A stretch of DNA of 64,000 nucleotides, taken from contig CM037588.1 in assembly GCA_021018995.1 (NCBI GenBank), positions 35,151,000 through 35,214,999 of the forward strand, read 5' to 3'. Positions 1 to 11,649 of the stretch are shown in pieces (positions within the stretch are counted from its first letter, which is position 1; every line of letters begins with the position of its first letter). Source of the stretch: Chloranthus sessilifolius (Eukaryota; Streptophyta; Magnoliopsida; Chloranthales; Chloranthaceae). Both the position numbers and the translations under genes were made by a program. The notes beneath the pieces were generated by a model. That model saw only the letters and a program-made list of their open reading frames with translations, did not search any database and had not been told where the DNA came from.

Positions 1-93
1 GCTTTCCAACGAGCCAAAAATCATCCAATTTAGAGTTGTGATTCAAAAGTTATGGTCATTTGAAGTTTCACATAAAATGACAACTTTTGCTCA

Positions 94-311
94 GGCGTAT
101 GTATTACATACGCCCAAATTAATTTGGCTCAGATTGGTCGCGATATATTATATACGCCTGGAATTTTTGGGCCAAATTTGGCCGGGCGTATATAATACAT
201 ACGCCCAACATAGGTGGCCACCAATGCGGGCACCCATCTTCTCAGATCCCCCCTGGATTTCTTGAGTTTTACTGTGCATAAGCTGGGCGTATGTAATATA
301 TACGCCCAGCT
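94..311. repeat. Cluster of four LTR palindromes (K)
   Basis: Four near-perfect palindromes lie at 94-114, 137-158, 185-205 and 281-311. Their arms are GGCGTATGTA / TACATACGCC or close variants around an A/T centre. The last one has extended arms (agctgggcgta...tacgcccagct). The same design with different arm sequence occurs in the D LTR, the D leader and the antisense promoters of D and F. The function is unknown; a protein-binding site or RNA hairpin is possible. Confidence 0.85.
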
Positions 312-586
312 TTGCTACAGTATCTGTCATTAAATGCTCGAATTTCCTACATCTAGTTTGACCCTTTGACCATCCGCTTGATTAAGGTGGGTGTCTTAAG
401 GTTGGTTGCACCCCCTTTGAGCTTATTGGCAACCCTCAAGTCACCCATGGTCTCACCCCATCATCCGCCATTGAAACCAATTTTCCAAACATCTAGGACC
501 CTAAAAACCTAGAAAACCTTAGATGGAGGATTACCTAATTGCTAAACCAATTAGCTCTTAAGTAACCCTCTAACCCACCTCTTCTC

Positions 587-594
587 TATAAATT
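587..594 (+). promoter_or_regulatory. TATA box of LTR K
   Basis: TATAAATT is followed within about 30 bases by a purine-rich stretch, a normal layout for an LTR promoter. It lies 276 bases after the last palindrome. The D LTR has TATAAATA 280 bases after its last palindrome, which supports homology of the two promoters. Confidence 0.6.
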
Positions 595-1402
595 GAGAGA
601 CCCCCCTCTTCCCAAAAGGGTTGAAAAAATCAAGGTTGAAAAGATTAGGGTGAAAGCTTGAGTTAGGAGAGAGAGACCCCTAGTGAGAGAAAGTTCTTTT
701 CTTATATTTTCAACCAGAATTCCAGCATACATAGATCATTTTTTTAAACCCTTTTTAACCATTAGATCTCCCCTTTTAGTTAAAGCTTAGTCCCTAGCTT
801 CATCCTACACTTCCTATCTACCGAATCGTAGCATTAGAAACCGAATCTCCTATCGTTTAAGCCATTCAAAGCCATCGGAAGCACGCCGAAGCGAAGGTCT
901 TCCACGGTGCAACAAGGGCTCGTGAGCTTTGGATCACCCCTCTCTTACTCTACCTTCTTAGTGTTTCCTCCGTCCAAGGATTCAAGCCGTTATGCCGCCG
1001 AAATTTTGGTTTGGCTCAAAGCTTGATAGGACCGCATTGCCTTCGGGCAAGGGGAAGCTCCGCCCAATTATTTTCATTTTGGCCATAGATAGAGACCACT
1101 ACATGCGGGTTGATCGGGTGCCTAAACCCTTCCCGATCGATAACTGAAGCCCCTACCCTAGAGCCTTTGGCAAAGACCGGTAAATCAGAGTCATATTTAC
1201 CACTTCGGTGCTCAAAATATTGATTTAAAGGTTTCCCGGGTCACCAAAAGCTCTGGGTGGTGACTCTACATTTTATTCCATCGCGAGTGCATCGCCACGA
1301 CAGGTTCGAGAGGATCCATGCTCCCACAGAGTAGTTAGAAGAATTGGTTGATTCTGCTTGTTGTGTTGAGGATCGATTCTACATTCAGAATCTGAGTGTT
1401 GT

Positions 1403-2700
1403 ATGTTTGGTACGAGAACTCTGCAACCTCAGATTATTCCACTAAATCTAGATGTTGAACGACTTCTCAGATCCAGACCAACCACAGCCACATCTATTGC
1501 ATCTGATTCTGTAGAAATGGGTGAGCAACAACAGCTGAGAACCCTTAAGGAGTTTAATGTACCAGAGATCTACAATTCTCCCTTCTGTATTCAATTCCTA
1601 GCTGCTCAGAGAAACTATGAGATAAAATCATCCATCATTCAAATGCTGTCGTCATTTCATGGCCTGACCAAAGAAGACCCCTATAAGCACATTGATGAGT
1701 TCTTGAGACTGTGCACTACATTTAATATCATAGGTTTGGGGGAAGAGGCCACCAGGATGAGACTCTTTCCTTTTTCGTTAAAGGACAGAGCCAGGACTTG
1801 GTTGTCCTTTCTTCCACCCAACATCATTCAGTCCTGGAGTGATCTCTAATGTCAATTTCTGGCCAAGTTCTTCCCTATGTCAAAGACCAACCAGTTGAGG
1901 AAGGGTATCATCTCTTTTACCCAAGATTCAACTAAAGACTTTCATCAATCCTAGGAGAAGTTTAAAGAACTCCTAAATAAATGCCCCCACCATCAAATCC
2001 GTAAATGGCATTTGGTTGAAAGCTTTTATCAGGGAATTGATGCTAAAAGTAGAGATATGGTAGATGCTTCCTGTGGTGGCACCTATCTCCATAAAACTGC
2101 TGAGGAGGCATGGGAGCTCTTTGACATTATTAGTGAGAACTCTATGCAATGGGAAACCTTAGCAAGAGATCTGGAGCCTCCTAAATTGTTGAGAGAGAAT
2201 ACCTCAAGAGAGAAGATATATGAAGTGAGTGTGCCAAGTGAGTTGGAAAGGAAAGTGGACAGCCTAACCCTGAAATTTCATAGGCTGATGGGGGTAATGC
2301 AATCACCTATGGCTACTAGGTTGGAGGAGGCATGTGCCATATGCCAGTCCCCTGCTCATCCCCTGGAAGAATGCCCATTTGCTGACCAGTTTCTTGATTT
2401 TATAATAGAGCATGTGGCTGCAGCTCAGTCTTATGGCCAGCAGCCTGCTGCTGGGTATCAATGGAGAAACCACCCCAATCTGAGGTGGTGACAAGATGCA
2501 TACCCCAGCCAGCAGCAGTAGACCCAGCAGCCCATGCCCTACAGAAGTGCTCAGCCCTATCGAGAAAATTATGTCCCAAGGCCTCAGTATTAGCAACCCA
2601 TGGCCCAACCTATAGCTCCCCCTATGCAGTAAACTGCACCTCCTCCAGCTGTGAGAGCGCCATCCTTTGAGGAACAAGTTCTATCTCCACTTCATAGCTT
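1403..2700 (+). pseudogene. Athila-type gag (element A)
   Basis: Gag forms the virus-like particle that packages the element RNA. The N-terminal half (about 1530-1850) has the block LKEFNVPEIYNSPFC followed by a capsid-like region with EDPYKHIDEFLRLC and FPFSLKDRARTWL, which are hallmarks of plant gypsy gag. The same blocks occur in B at 54420-54740. A zinc knuckle of form CX2CX4HX4C (CAICQSPAHPLEEC) is readable at 2333-2374, followed by a Gln/Pro-rich tail. The reading frame is interrupted, so this is a fossil. Identification as Athila-like gag is firm; the exact ends are approximate. Confidence 0.8.
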
Positions 2701-3048
2701 GAACACCTTGTCCCAAACTGTGCACTCTCACAACTAGAGGACCAGCTTGGTCAGCTGTCTGATGCTCTGACTAGTAGAGAGGGAGAGAGGCTGCCCAACC
2801 AACCACAGGACAACCCACGAAGGCAGTTTGTAGTGAGTGAAGTTTCCTCCACCTATGAGGAAGCTAAATCTATTATAACTTTGAGAAGTGGTAAGCTAGT
2901 GGACAACCAAGTGGGTTGTGAGCCTGTGGGGAATTTGGAGGAAGAAAATGAAGTAATTTCTACCAGCACACACCAACAAGCTCCTGTAAATAAAGAGGAT
3001 TATGAGGATCCTTAAGAAAAGAAAAAAAACAAAAAGAAAGAGACCCCT

Positions 3049-3860
3049 TTGGCTAAGGCTGCAAGTGAGAGAGCAATCCCACACTTGCCATTTCCTAAGG
3101 CACTACAAGCACCCTCCCCTTTTAATAAAGGGCAAGGAAAAATTGAGGAAATGATGGAGACTTTCAAGCAAGTAAAGATCAATCTGCCTTTACTTGATGC
3201 CATTAGACAAGTCCCAACCTATGCTAAGTTTTTAAAAGAACTATGCACCCATAAAAGATAGTCTAGGATACACCTATCCAAAAAGGTCTTTGCAGCAGAG
3301 AAAGTGAAACAAATTTTATCGATTGCAACTCCAACCAAATTCCAAGACCCTGGAACCCCCACAATCTCCTGCATTATTGGGGATCACATCATTGAAAAAG
3401 CCTTATTAGATATAGGAGCCAGTGTAAATTTGCTTCCATTTTCAGTATATGAGAAGCTGGGCCTTAGGCAAATTAAAGCCCACACATGTAGTTCTCCAGC
3501 TGGCTGACAGATCTGAAAGGAAACCTGTGGGGATAATTGAGGATGTTTTGGTTGGAGTTGACAAATTCTTCTATCCTGCTTACTTTTTTATGCTGGATAT
3601 GGAATCAGGTAGGAGTGCCACTTCTATACCTGTGATTCTAGGCAGACCCTTTTTGGCCACTGCCAATGCTCACATACAATGCAGGGATGGGATCATGGAA
3701 GTGTCATTTGGAAACATGAAGGTCAAGCTGAATGTGTATAACACTGGCTATCAACCCTCTCCTGAAGAGGCTTGCTTTTTAATTAATGCCCAAAAGAAAG
3801 TGATGCATGATCAATGCTTGGCTCATGAAAACGCACCCTGTGGATCGGACCTTTGGTGAG
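3049..3860 (+). pseudogene. Retropepsin region (element A)
   Basis: This is the aspartic protease that would cut the polyprotein. The block LPLLDAIRQVPTYAKFLKELC (about 3185-3245) precedes the protease in Athila elements. The active-site block DIGASVNLLPFSVYEKLG is near 3408-3460 and the C-terminal block ILGRPFLATANAHIQC near 3638-3680. Element B carries the matching blocks on the other strand at 52540-53080. The region is broken and is followed by non-coding sequence rather than by RT. Confidence 0.8.
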
Positions 3861-3934
3861 GAAAAGATTAATGAAAGGTACCAAGTTTGATGAGCCTGAC
3901 GAGAATATGGACCTTCCAGACCCTCCAGATTAGC

Positions 3935-4853
3935 CCCTGAAGCCAGTATGTATCATATGTACCATACTCTATTTTTAGGTGTTTATTTGATTCTTTTTAG
4001 TTCTTTGCAATAATAAAAAGAAAACAACAAAACTGTCATGCTCAATACTACACCGTCATTCTCAGTTGTCGTGAGGTAATGGGAGCTATTCATAAGAGAA
4101 TCTGATCATGGGGCACCACATCAATAGAGTCTGCTGAGAACTGAGACTGCGAATGCCCAAAAATACAGCCTTATTTGGTTTTTAGAAGTCTTCGATAGGT
4201 CAAGCTCACCTTTCGATAGGTCACTTGGTGATTTCGGCAAGATGTTCAATGGTTTCGATAGGTACTGAACCTCTCGATAGGTAAAACTAACTTTTCGATC
4301 GGTTAAAGAGTGAAAAATGGAGATTTCGATAGGTTCTAGATACCAATCGGAAACCTATCGAAATGAAGACTCAGCTACCATTTAAACTGATCGAAAGGAT
4401 AGTTCCACCTATCGAGATCCTATCGAATCATCTACTTTTAAAGTTGTGTCTACTATGCTTTCGACAGGATGCATGAACATATCGAAGCCATCCAGTTCAC
4501 CCTATCGGAATCGTATTCAACCCCTTATATACCTGTCGATAGGTCATTTGTGCCTCATTCCATACCTTCTACAAAACCCTAGCTCTTTTCCTCTCTTTCG
4601 CCTCCCTCTTTCTTCACTAATTCCTCATAGAACCTTCAACTGTTCAGTCTGCCTTTTTTTCAGTACATTCAACTTGCACAGAGGAGCATTTTGCCCCTAG
4701 TTTTGGAAAATTTGAAGTTGTGCAGTGCGATTTCTGTTAAACCCAGGGAATTTTGAGGTCAGTTGCCTTCCCACCATCAATTTGTTGATCCTCTAATTTT
4801 TAAACCTCAATCTCCACTTCAAGTTGGTGAGTGCTTAATTTCTAAAGATTAAA
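3935..4853 (+). promoter_or_regulatory. Internal promoter-like spacer before the accessory ORF (A)
   Basis: No coding potential is seen. Between 4180 and 4545 the sequence carries about 13 degenerate copies of TTCGATAGGT / ACCTATCGAA in both orientations. A TATATA box follows at 4526-4531, then a pyrimidine-rich stretch (4555-4660) resembling a plant 5' untranslated leader. The accessory ORF starts at 4854. The same motif is reiterated upstream of the LTR TATA box of A, B and E, so I infer an internal promoter that copies the LTR architecture. Transcription has not been shown. Confidence 0.55.
4180..4545. repeat. CCTATCGAA motif array (A, internal)
   Basis: About 13 copies of an 8-10 base motif (consensus ACCTATCGAA, or its complement TTCGATAGGT) occur at irregular 20-50 base spacing, many with a single mismatch such as TTCGATCGGT. 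The surrounding bases are not conserved, so the motif itself is the repeated unit. It matches arrays in the Athila-type LTRs at 9784-10300, 32655-33500 and 56645-57285. Confidence 0.75.
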
Positions 4854-7743
4854 ATGGATGAGCCGGAAGAAACTCTCGTGAACATACATCGGAGAACAAC
4901 TGCTTCCACACCCAAATCCTCCCACAAGTCGAAGCAAACTGACAAACAACCTGTCAAGAGGAATCTCACTGAGATGTCACCCAAAAAGACTCCTAAAGCT
5001 AAGAAAGCCAAAGCTGCTGAGATTCAGGAGCCTAGAGTAGAAGAAACCTTAGCGAGAGCTGCCCCTCCAGTAGAGCTGCAAGCGGGGTTAACTACCCCCA
5101 GTGAGTTTGTAGATAAATTGAGTCTTGTCCCTGAGACAGATTTTGATCTGGCATACTTTGCCAACATTAGGGAGTGCCAGGGGACATTGGAATGTTTGAA
5201 GAAAGAAGGTCTGCTACCCCTGCTTTCACCCTTGAAGGAAAATGTCTATCTCAGGTTAGTGAAATTGTGGTACCAGTACCTGACAAAGAAGGTGGTACCT
5301 GGTGCTGAGGATACGCTAGAAATCTTGATTGATGATTGGCAGCTGACTGTCGATTGAAGAGATATTGGGATGGCTTTGGGAGTCCCATATCAATTTGACT
5401 CCACTAGAGCTGAGGGAGCACCTACTGGGGCCACATTTCGGGAAATGGCTAAACAACTTACTAATGGAATAGTGGGCTTTGGTGAATCCTTGATGAGAAG
5501 AGACCTCCATCCTACCCTCAGACTCATTGATACCATTCTGAGGAAAAATGTCTATCTCTTTGGCCATTTGCAAGAGAGAAGGACCCCTTTAGTGGATGCA
5601 CTATACTTCTGTTCAAAGGGGCAATTTGTGAATGCACCTAAGCTGATTTTTCAAACAATGGTGGACATCAACGACAAGGTGTTGAAGAGGCAAGCTTTTG
5701 CTAAAGGAGGAGGTCTGCCTTTTTGCAGACTCATCACATGTCTGCTCAGGACTAAAAAATATGCGATCAAGTAAAATGAACCAATGGAGAAGCTGACCTT
5801 TAACTTGTATGAAAAGCGAGAATGGTCAACCAGCCTCACCTTGATTAAGAAAGGTCAACCAGTTGGAAGGGAGGCGGCTGAGAAGGCAACCACTACCGTG
5901 GCAGCAGAGACTCCTACGAAGATACCCTTATCCACCCCTCCACCTACCCTACCTGTCCCATCACCTACTCCTCCACCTACTTTGCTTTTTTTCATTTGTA
6001 TCTATCCCTCTTCAAACAGACCTCTCTCCACCCACCTCAAAACTTGTTTCCACTTCAACCACCTCTCAGGTTTTCCAACCTGACATACTGGAACCTCCGA
6101 CATTCCCCGAGCCTACCCCTTCTTCTCTCCACCCTACCCAACCCATTTCTTACTTTCCCCCATCCCCAACCCCTCTGCATCCACAGGGCGTGGACCTATT
6201 CACCACTACCAAGTTCACGGCCCTCATGACCTCAATTGTGGAGGATGTTGCTCATGAGTACACTCCACTTCCTGACTCCCCACACCCCACTCCTCATTTT
6301 ACCCATGCACCCTCTTCTCCCTTCCATCATGTCCAAACACGTGCCCCTTCTACCCCCACCATGCCTGACACCCTCACTCAAATTCTATCCCTTCTCCAAT
6401 CCATTCAATCCCAATTAACCATCAACACCGACAACCACACCATAATGAGCTCATGTCTCCAATCAATTCAATCCATCCTTACCCCATCCTCTTCTGCTCC
6501 TCCACCCCCTCACATATCCTGTCCTACTTCACCTATACTTACCCCACACCCTGAGGCTGTCCAGCCTGAGGAAGTGGTCGCACCAGCTCTCCCCATACTT
6601 TCCTAACCATAGGCCACTTGACCCTCCTCCCTAGATTTACTGGCCTCCGCAATAGCCGAATCCCCTTCACCAACCCCCCACCTATTTTCCAGGATGCCTC
6701 TACCCAAACTGATCCATGGGAGGATCTGGTTCTTTCCATCCCCTCCTCTTCATCCACTACACCCTTGTCCTGGCCTATTGTCCTTAGAAAATCCCTGTAC
6801 ATACCCCCTTACCTCACCCTACTGTATGCAATGAGGGATAACCCTTACATCCACAGGGATGTCCTGAGAGGTATGGTTGCACTCCGAGCTTCCATTGAGG
6901 CCCTTTATGAGGAGAGAATTGTCAACATCAAATTGGAACACCGAATTCAACTCTGCAATATCTCTCAAGGGCGGTTTGAAATCCTGACTCGTTATGAATA
7001 AGCAAAACAAGTGGCAGTGGTTGAGAGTCTCATTGCCAAATATGAGCAAAAGAATTCTGAGCTTCTCAAGAAAAAATTAGCCAATGCTCAGGAGATACTC
7101 AAGGCCACCAAAGAACTATCGGATGCCAACCTACTCTATGCTGCCAAACAGATTGACATACTAGAGAAAAAGGTTGCTTCCCTTACCTCTTAGCCATTTC
7201 AACCTACCCTTCTTGCCACTGCATCTCCTCCTGAACCTCCTGCCACTCAATCCTGTCCTCCCCCTACAACTAAACCTCCTCCCACCCCCCTGTGGAGGTG
7301 CACCCTCCTCCAACCTAGGAGCCTCCCCCCACTCAACCTGCCCCTACAAAACCAAAAAGGTCTCCCCCCAAGAAGAAAGTCACTGTAAAAAGATTTGTTG
7401 CCCTTGCCAAGAAAGTAAAGAGGCCTGTTGCCCAGTCTAAAGCCACCTCTCCCACCCAGCCCCATACGCAACCTGATGCTTCTTCCACCTTAGTATCAAA
7501 GGAAGAAAGGAGGAAGACTGCTACAGCTCTTGGATTGGACCCCTCTGCCCTTTTTCCTTCCAATTCAGATTTCGATTATGTTGTTGCTGTTGACTCCAAA
7601 TGAAAACAGCCCGCTACCCAGTCTGAGGAGGCAGCAAAGAGACAGCAACCGAGAGCTAAATCTAAAGGCAAAGCTCCCTTATCCAAGGATGAGCTGAAAA
7701 ACTTGGCTGACCTCTATGATTGGCCAGATGATACCTGCAAATA
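4854..7743 (+). pseudogene. Athila accessory ORF, putative plant transposon protein type
   Basis: The region reads as one gene with several breaks. It starts MDEPEETLVNIHRR at 4854 after a non-coding leader. The N-terminus is Lys/Thr-rich and nuclear-signal-like (KKTPKAKKAKA near 4985). A globular part (about 5100-5780) contains YFANIRECQGTLECLKKEG, YLRLVKLWYQYL and, further on, RLIDTILRKNVYL and LPFCRLITCLLRT, resembling the 'putative plant transposon protein' family found in the env-like slot of Athila elements. A long Pro/Ser/Thr-rich linker (about 5920-6600), a probable coiled coil (about 7011-7190) and a basic tail follow. I see no signal peptide or clear membrane span, so an envelope role is not supported. 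The family call is from memory and moderately sure. Confidence 0.6.
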
Positions 7744-9500
7744 GCTATGGCAGCTTGTTGTTTTAGTTACTTCCTCATTTTTCTAATGTATATATTTGGC
7801 ATTTTAATACATTTTGTTTTCATGTAGTTTTCTGTATCTCTCTTTTCCCCCCATGCCTCTCCCCTAATTTCATGCTGTCAACAGTGAGGACACTGTTTAG
7901 TTAAGGTATGGGGATATGGCATGTATGTATGCCAATAAATTAGTTACTTTTAGTACAGCTAGGCTAAAATGAAGTGTTTGGAATTAATTAGAGTAAATTC
8001 CCACTGGAATTTTTTTTTGTAAAAAGAGGAAATTAAGAAAACAACTATTTGAAACTGAAATAAGTCGTAGTCCAACAGACTTCATGAGGCAAATGTCAAC
8101 AATTTGTGAAAAATAATTTTGATGTACAGTAAACCTGAAATGAGAGGAAATTGTGAAGACACACCCCTGAAAATTAGATGAAAGGTCATACCTAGTGAGA
8201 TTTGGGCCTGAAAAAGTTTCCTTAAAGAGTGCCTTGGCAATTTTTCTGCTCTATGGACTGATTGGATTTAATTCTAATCACTAGAAGTTAGGCAATTCTA
8301 AGTTGAAACAGCTTGACAGCATTCATGACATTGAGGACATGAAGTAAGGCCATCCCTTGGTCAGTTTGAGTTTAAAATGTCCCACCTTTGAACTGCCCTT
8401 GATTTACACCACTTGAGCCTTAAAAGTCTCAATTTTCTTTGATGAAAACCAGAAACTTTTTTTTTTTTTTTGGCCTATTTTAGTTCACCCCCAATTTGAG
8501 AAATCAGGAAGAGGAAGGGGAAGCAAGGTTAGAGGAGCAAGATGTTAAATCTGGTTGAAAGAAAGAAAAACACAGTTGGTAGTATTTGTGGTATTTTGAA
8601 AAAAAAAATAAAAAAAAAAAAGAAAAAAGCAGAGCAAAAGAATGAGAAAGAGAAGTCATTTCATTGAAAGATTGAAAGAAAGAGAATAAGCTGGCCACTT
8701 TGGCTTTAAAAATTCAAGAAGTAAATGGAATTGTGCTGAAATGATGAAGGTGCTGTCTAGACCACCTCCTTACCTTTACAGATTTCTCAATTTGAATCCC
8801 TTTTACCCTTTCATTCTTTTACAAACCTCATCCCCAAGCCACATCACAACCCAATAAAAAGACCTTACTGATCTGGAATGGAGTGAGCTGTCATGTGGAG
8901 ATAAGGATCTGTCTAATCTATGGTGAAAAGAGTTAGAAAATTTCAGAAATTAGAGCAATGTGCATGCTCATGCTTACAGCCCTATTTGAGGACTGTAATT
9001 GCTCTTGAGCTGTGTGAAATTCTACACCCTTCATTGCTGTTGTGAGTTAACAGCCCTGGTGAGACTTGGGCCTGAAATCCTATTTGATGGGGGTAGCATC
9101 AAAACAGAATTCTCAAGTGAAAGGTGAGTTATGCATCAATCCTCAAACATAATGCCTTGACATGAACCAATTGATGATGAAGGAATTACTGTAAAAATTT
9201 CATGTTTTAAGTTGGTGACTTTTCTACTAAAAACCCTCTAGAACTGAAAAAACTTGATGAGAATCTATGCTAGTTTACTGAAATTCTGTTTAGCAGGATG
9301 TACTATTATTAACTAACTTTATTGGGGAAGTTTGTGGGTACCTTCACTGTAAACCCTCAAGAGACTTCACTCCTCCACTAGGGATCACCTAGGGGTTTAA
9401 AAGGTTTGGTGCATATGCTAAATGCACTCGTGCTCCCTACGAAAGTGGCATTTTTATTTTCTTTTAATTCACTTTTGCTCAGGGACTAGCAAACCTTACG
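7744..9500 (+). other. Non-coding 3' region of element A
   Basis: This is about 1.75 kb between the accessory ORF and the 3' LTR. No ORF of interest is seen. It has poly-T and poly-A stretches near 8458-8471 and 8599-8630 and is otherwise unstructured A/T-rich DNA. Long non-coding 3' regions are usual in Athila elements. Confidence 0.6.
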
Positions 9501-9510
9501 TTTGGGGGTG
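9501..9510 (+). other. Polypurine tract (A)
   Basis: The sequence tttgggggtg ends directly at the TGTTAAAT start of the 3' LTR. This is the position and composition expected for the plus-strand primer of reverse transcription in Athila elements. Confidence 0.75.
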
Positions 9511-9783
9511 TGTTAAATGGTAAAAAATGCCACTTTTCACCCTTTAATCTGACCATTGATTGACCTATGAGCACACTATTAAGCTGTTGTCAAGTGTATT
9601 TTGTAAACAGCAATGAAAGAGGACACTAATGCAAAAAACTACTCAAGAATGCTCAAAAAGGGGCTATCTCTCAGCACAAGACGAACCCAGCAATAGCACA
9701 CCATGGGGTAGTACACCACTGGACCCTTGGGGCGCATGGCTGCAGCAGGGCAAGGCAAAGGAGGTGAAAACAGGCTGAAAATA

Positions 9784-10300
9784 TCCTATCGATTGGTCAC
9801 CTGAAGACTTCGACAGGAGCTGAAAGCAAGAAAGGAAGAATTCATGCAGTTGAAGAGGTTTCTGATAGGATCTCAAGGCAGATGAAGGATGGATTCATGT
9901 GGATTGAGAAGTTCGATAGGATCCATGAACCTATCGAACAGTTGAACGGAAGGAAGGAACCATCCTGTTGAAAACTGCCCGAGGCGTCAAGGGAACCTAT
10001 CGAATGGTTTCTTCAAACCTATCAAGATGAAGGTGCTAGAACTGAACCTATCGAAGGGAACTTGAACCTTTCGATATGAGTGAAAGCAATCCTATCGAAA
10101 TGATGGCAGGCATAGCAGAGCGTGTCAAAATGGTTCTCCAACCTATCAAAGAAGCCCTTCCAACCTGTCGAATACTCTAGGCCAAGGGGTGAGAATGCTG
10201 AGAGAAGACTCATCCTATCGGAACCTATCGAAGAGATCTGAGAACCTAGCAAAAGGACCAAAATGCTCTATTTGAACTTGTCGAAAGCTTCCTGAACCTA
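9784..10300 (+). repeat. CCTATCGAA motif array (LTR A)
   Basis: About 15 degenerate copies of AACCTATCGAA occur, including near 9925, 9994, 10045, 10091, 10161 and 10213. They are spaced roughly 20-50 bases apart in unrelated flanking sequence. The array lies 220-730 bases upstream of the LTR TATA box, in the U3 enhancer position. Confidence 0.75.
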
Positions 10301-10516
10301 TTGAAATCGTGTGCAGAACTTCTCAGAAATTCAGCTGTGCACACGTTGTGATTTGGTGACCTACTGCATGCAACCCAAGGCACTTGGTGATCGGCACGAT
10401 GGTTCTAGACGATGCCCTAGGAAACCCTAACCGACCCACGTGCTCTAACAGAACTCTAACAAACTCTGAGGACCTTCTAGAAGGGATTTTTGGCGAGAAA
10501 AGTAGAGGAGAAAGCT

Positions 10517-10524
10517 ATATATAG
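10517..10524 (+). promoter_or_regulatory. TATA box of LTR A
   Basis: TATATATA is followed by agagacccc about 30 bases before a probable transcript start. The position downstream of the motif array fits an LTR U3/R boundary. Confidence 0.6.
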
Positions 10525-11649
10525 AGACCCCCAATTACAATTCGGGGAGATGGAGATCTGAGCAAAAATCTAGAGATTAGAGCTTGCAGAGAAATTTCAT
10601 TTCCCTCCTTTAGCCTAACATGGTTGGCTAATTAAATTAGAGTAGAGAGGAGAGAAGTTAGATCTCTAATTGGGTAAGGTTAAGAGTGATATTGTAGGTT
10701 CCTAGCTGCACAGACTACAGATCTGAGAGTATTTTCATTGTAGAGTGACCTTATTTGCAATGTTAATGTTGTTTTTAATGCTTTAATTAGATCTAAAGTT
10801 CCTTTGGTTCCATTTGGTGATCGATTGGATCTGTGTAGAGGAGTCTGTATATCAGCTCACCCACTTAACTGGTAGACCTCTTGGATACCACCTGATCTCC
10901 CTGGATTTGATGCTCCTGTGATTCCTTGAGTCTGTGACCTGGGAATTGCAGCATCTGTAGTAGCTTTAATTGTTCTAATTGGTGCTCTAGCTTTGAAGGA
11001 GATTCCTAGGATGGTCTGTGACCATTAAAGCGGATAGATCATAACCTTAAGATGAATCTAACCTCAGGCTCCAATTGGATTCATCTGCTGCAATCCATGG
11101 ATTCGATAAAGTCTATAGGATGGTCTATGACCATTAAAGTGGACAGATCATAGCCTTAGGACTAGGTGGATCCTGTGATTTGGAGTGGAATTAATACCCT
11201 GCAGCTGTGCTTATAGCCAGTTGAGGGAATTGTGTGCTCTGAACCTCTGTAGCACAATTAATTGAATTCGATTTTAGTGAAAACCAATCTCTAAGCTACT
11301 CTTCTCCATTTTTTGTTCTTTTTACCTCTTCCCCCTGTAAGATCTAAGATCCAAACCTCGATCCAAGTTAGTTTATGTTTAATTTTAGCATTAGTTTAAG
11401 TGATAATCCATTTCAAACCTCTCCCCTATCTTTTAACTAAATTAGCAATAGTTAGGGTGCCAGATCTAATACAGATCTGGAGATTTATCATACTTTTATA
11501 CTAACCTCCCTGTGGACATTCTCTTATTCACCATTTTTTATAAAACTTGCTACAGCAGACCCTGATTACTTACAGGTATGTATGAGTGTGTTCTGCCTAA
11601 TTTTAGATGATTTTAGACCCTATTTGATGGAAGGCAAACATCACCAACA

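Larger units (their letters stand above)
1..1328 (+). mobile_element. Tat-type LTR, right-hand part (element K)
   Basis: This stretch lines up with the D 5' LTR starting about 275 bases into that LTR. Shared blocks are the 'gctttccaac' start, the palindrome cluster, a TATA box, a 'gatcgggtgcct' block near 1110, the 'cacttcggtgctca' block near 1200 and the 'catcgccacgacagg' end block. It stops at a CA dinucleotide (1327-1328), after which sequence typical of an Athila leader begins. I infer a 3' LTR or solo LTR of a Tat element inserted into element A. Its left end and target duplication lie outside the window. No coding potential is seen. Confidence 0.75.
1329..11649 (+). mobile_element. Athila-like Ty3/gypsy element A, pol-less, broken
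   Basis: The parts visible in order are leader, gag (about 1403-2700), protease (about 3304-3860), a non-coding promoter-like spacer, an accessory ORF (4854 to about 7743), a long 3' untranslated region, a polypurine tract (9501-9510) and a 3' LTR (9511-11649). Gag and protease closely match those of the minus-strand element B. No RT, RNase H or integrase is recognisable between protease and the accessory ORF, so A looks like a non-autonomous derivative. The 5' LTR is not in the window because K interrupts the leader. The coding parts are broken in several places. Confidence 0.8.
9511..11649 (+). repeat. 3' LTR of element A (Athila type)
   Basis: The LTR starts TGTTAAATGG after the polypurine tract. 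It shares its start with LTRs B (complement strand) and E, and shares internal blocks with E, such as 'cagactacagatctg', 'tgtgtagaggagt' and 'agctcacccacttaactgg'. It contains a CCTATCGAA array (9784-10300), a TATATATA box at 10517-10524 and a duplicated block near 11005 and 11120 ('ggatggtctgtgaccatta'). The end at about 11649 (accaaca) is placed by comparison with LTR E and is approximate. Confidence 0.75.

Noticed and set aside
5863-6606. Alternative Pro/Leu/His-rich start in the A accessory region
   Set aside because: Composition comes from a C-rich tract readable in several frames. I treat it as part of the accessory gene's Pro-rich linker, not as a separate gene.
4854-7743. Envelope protein in the Athila env position
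   Set aside because: I see no signal peptide, membrane span or fusion segment. The globular block instead resembles plant transposon accessory proteins.
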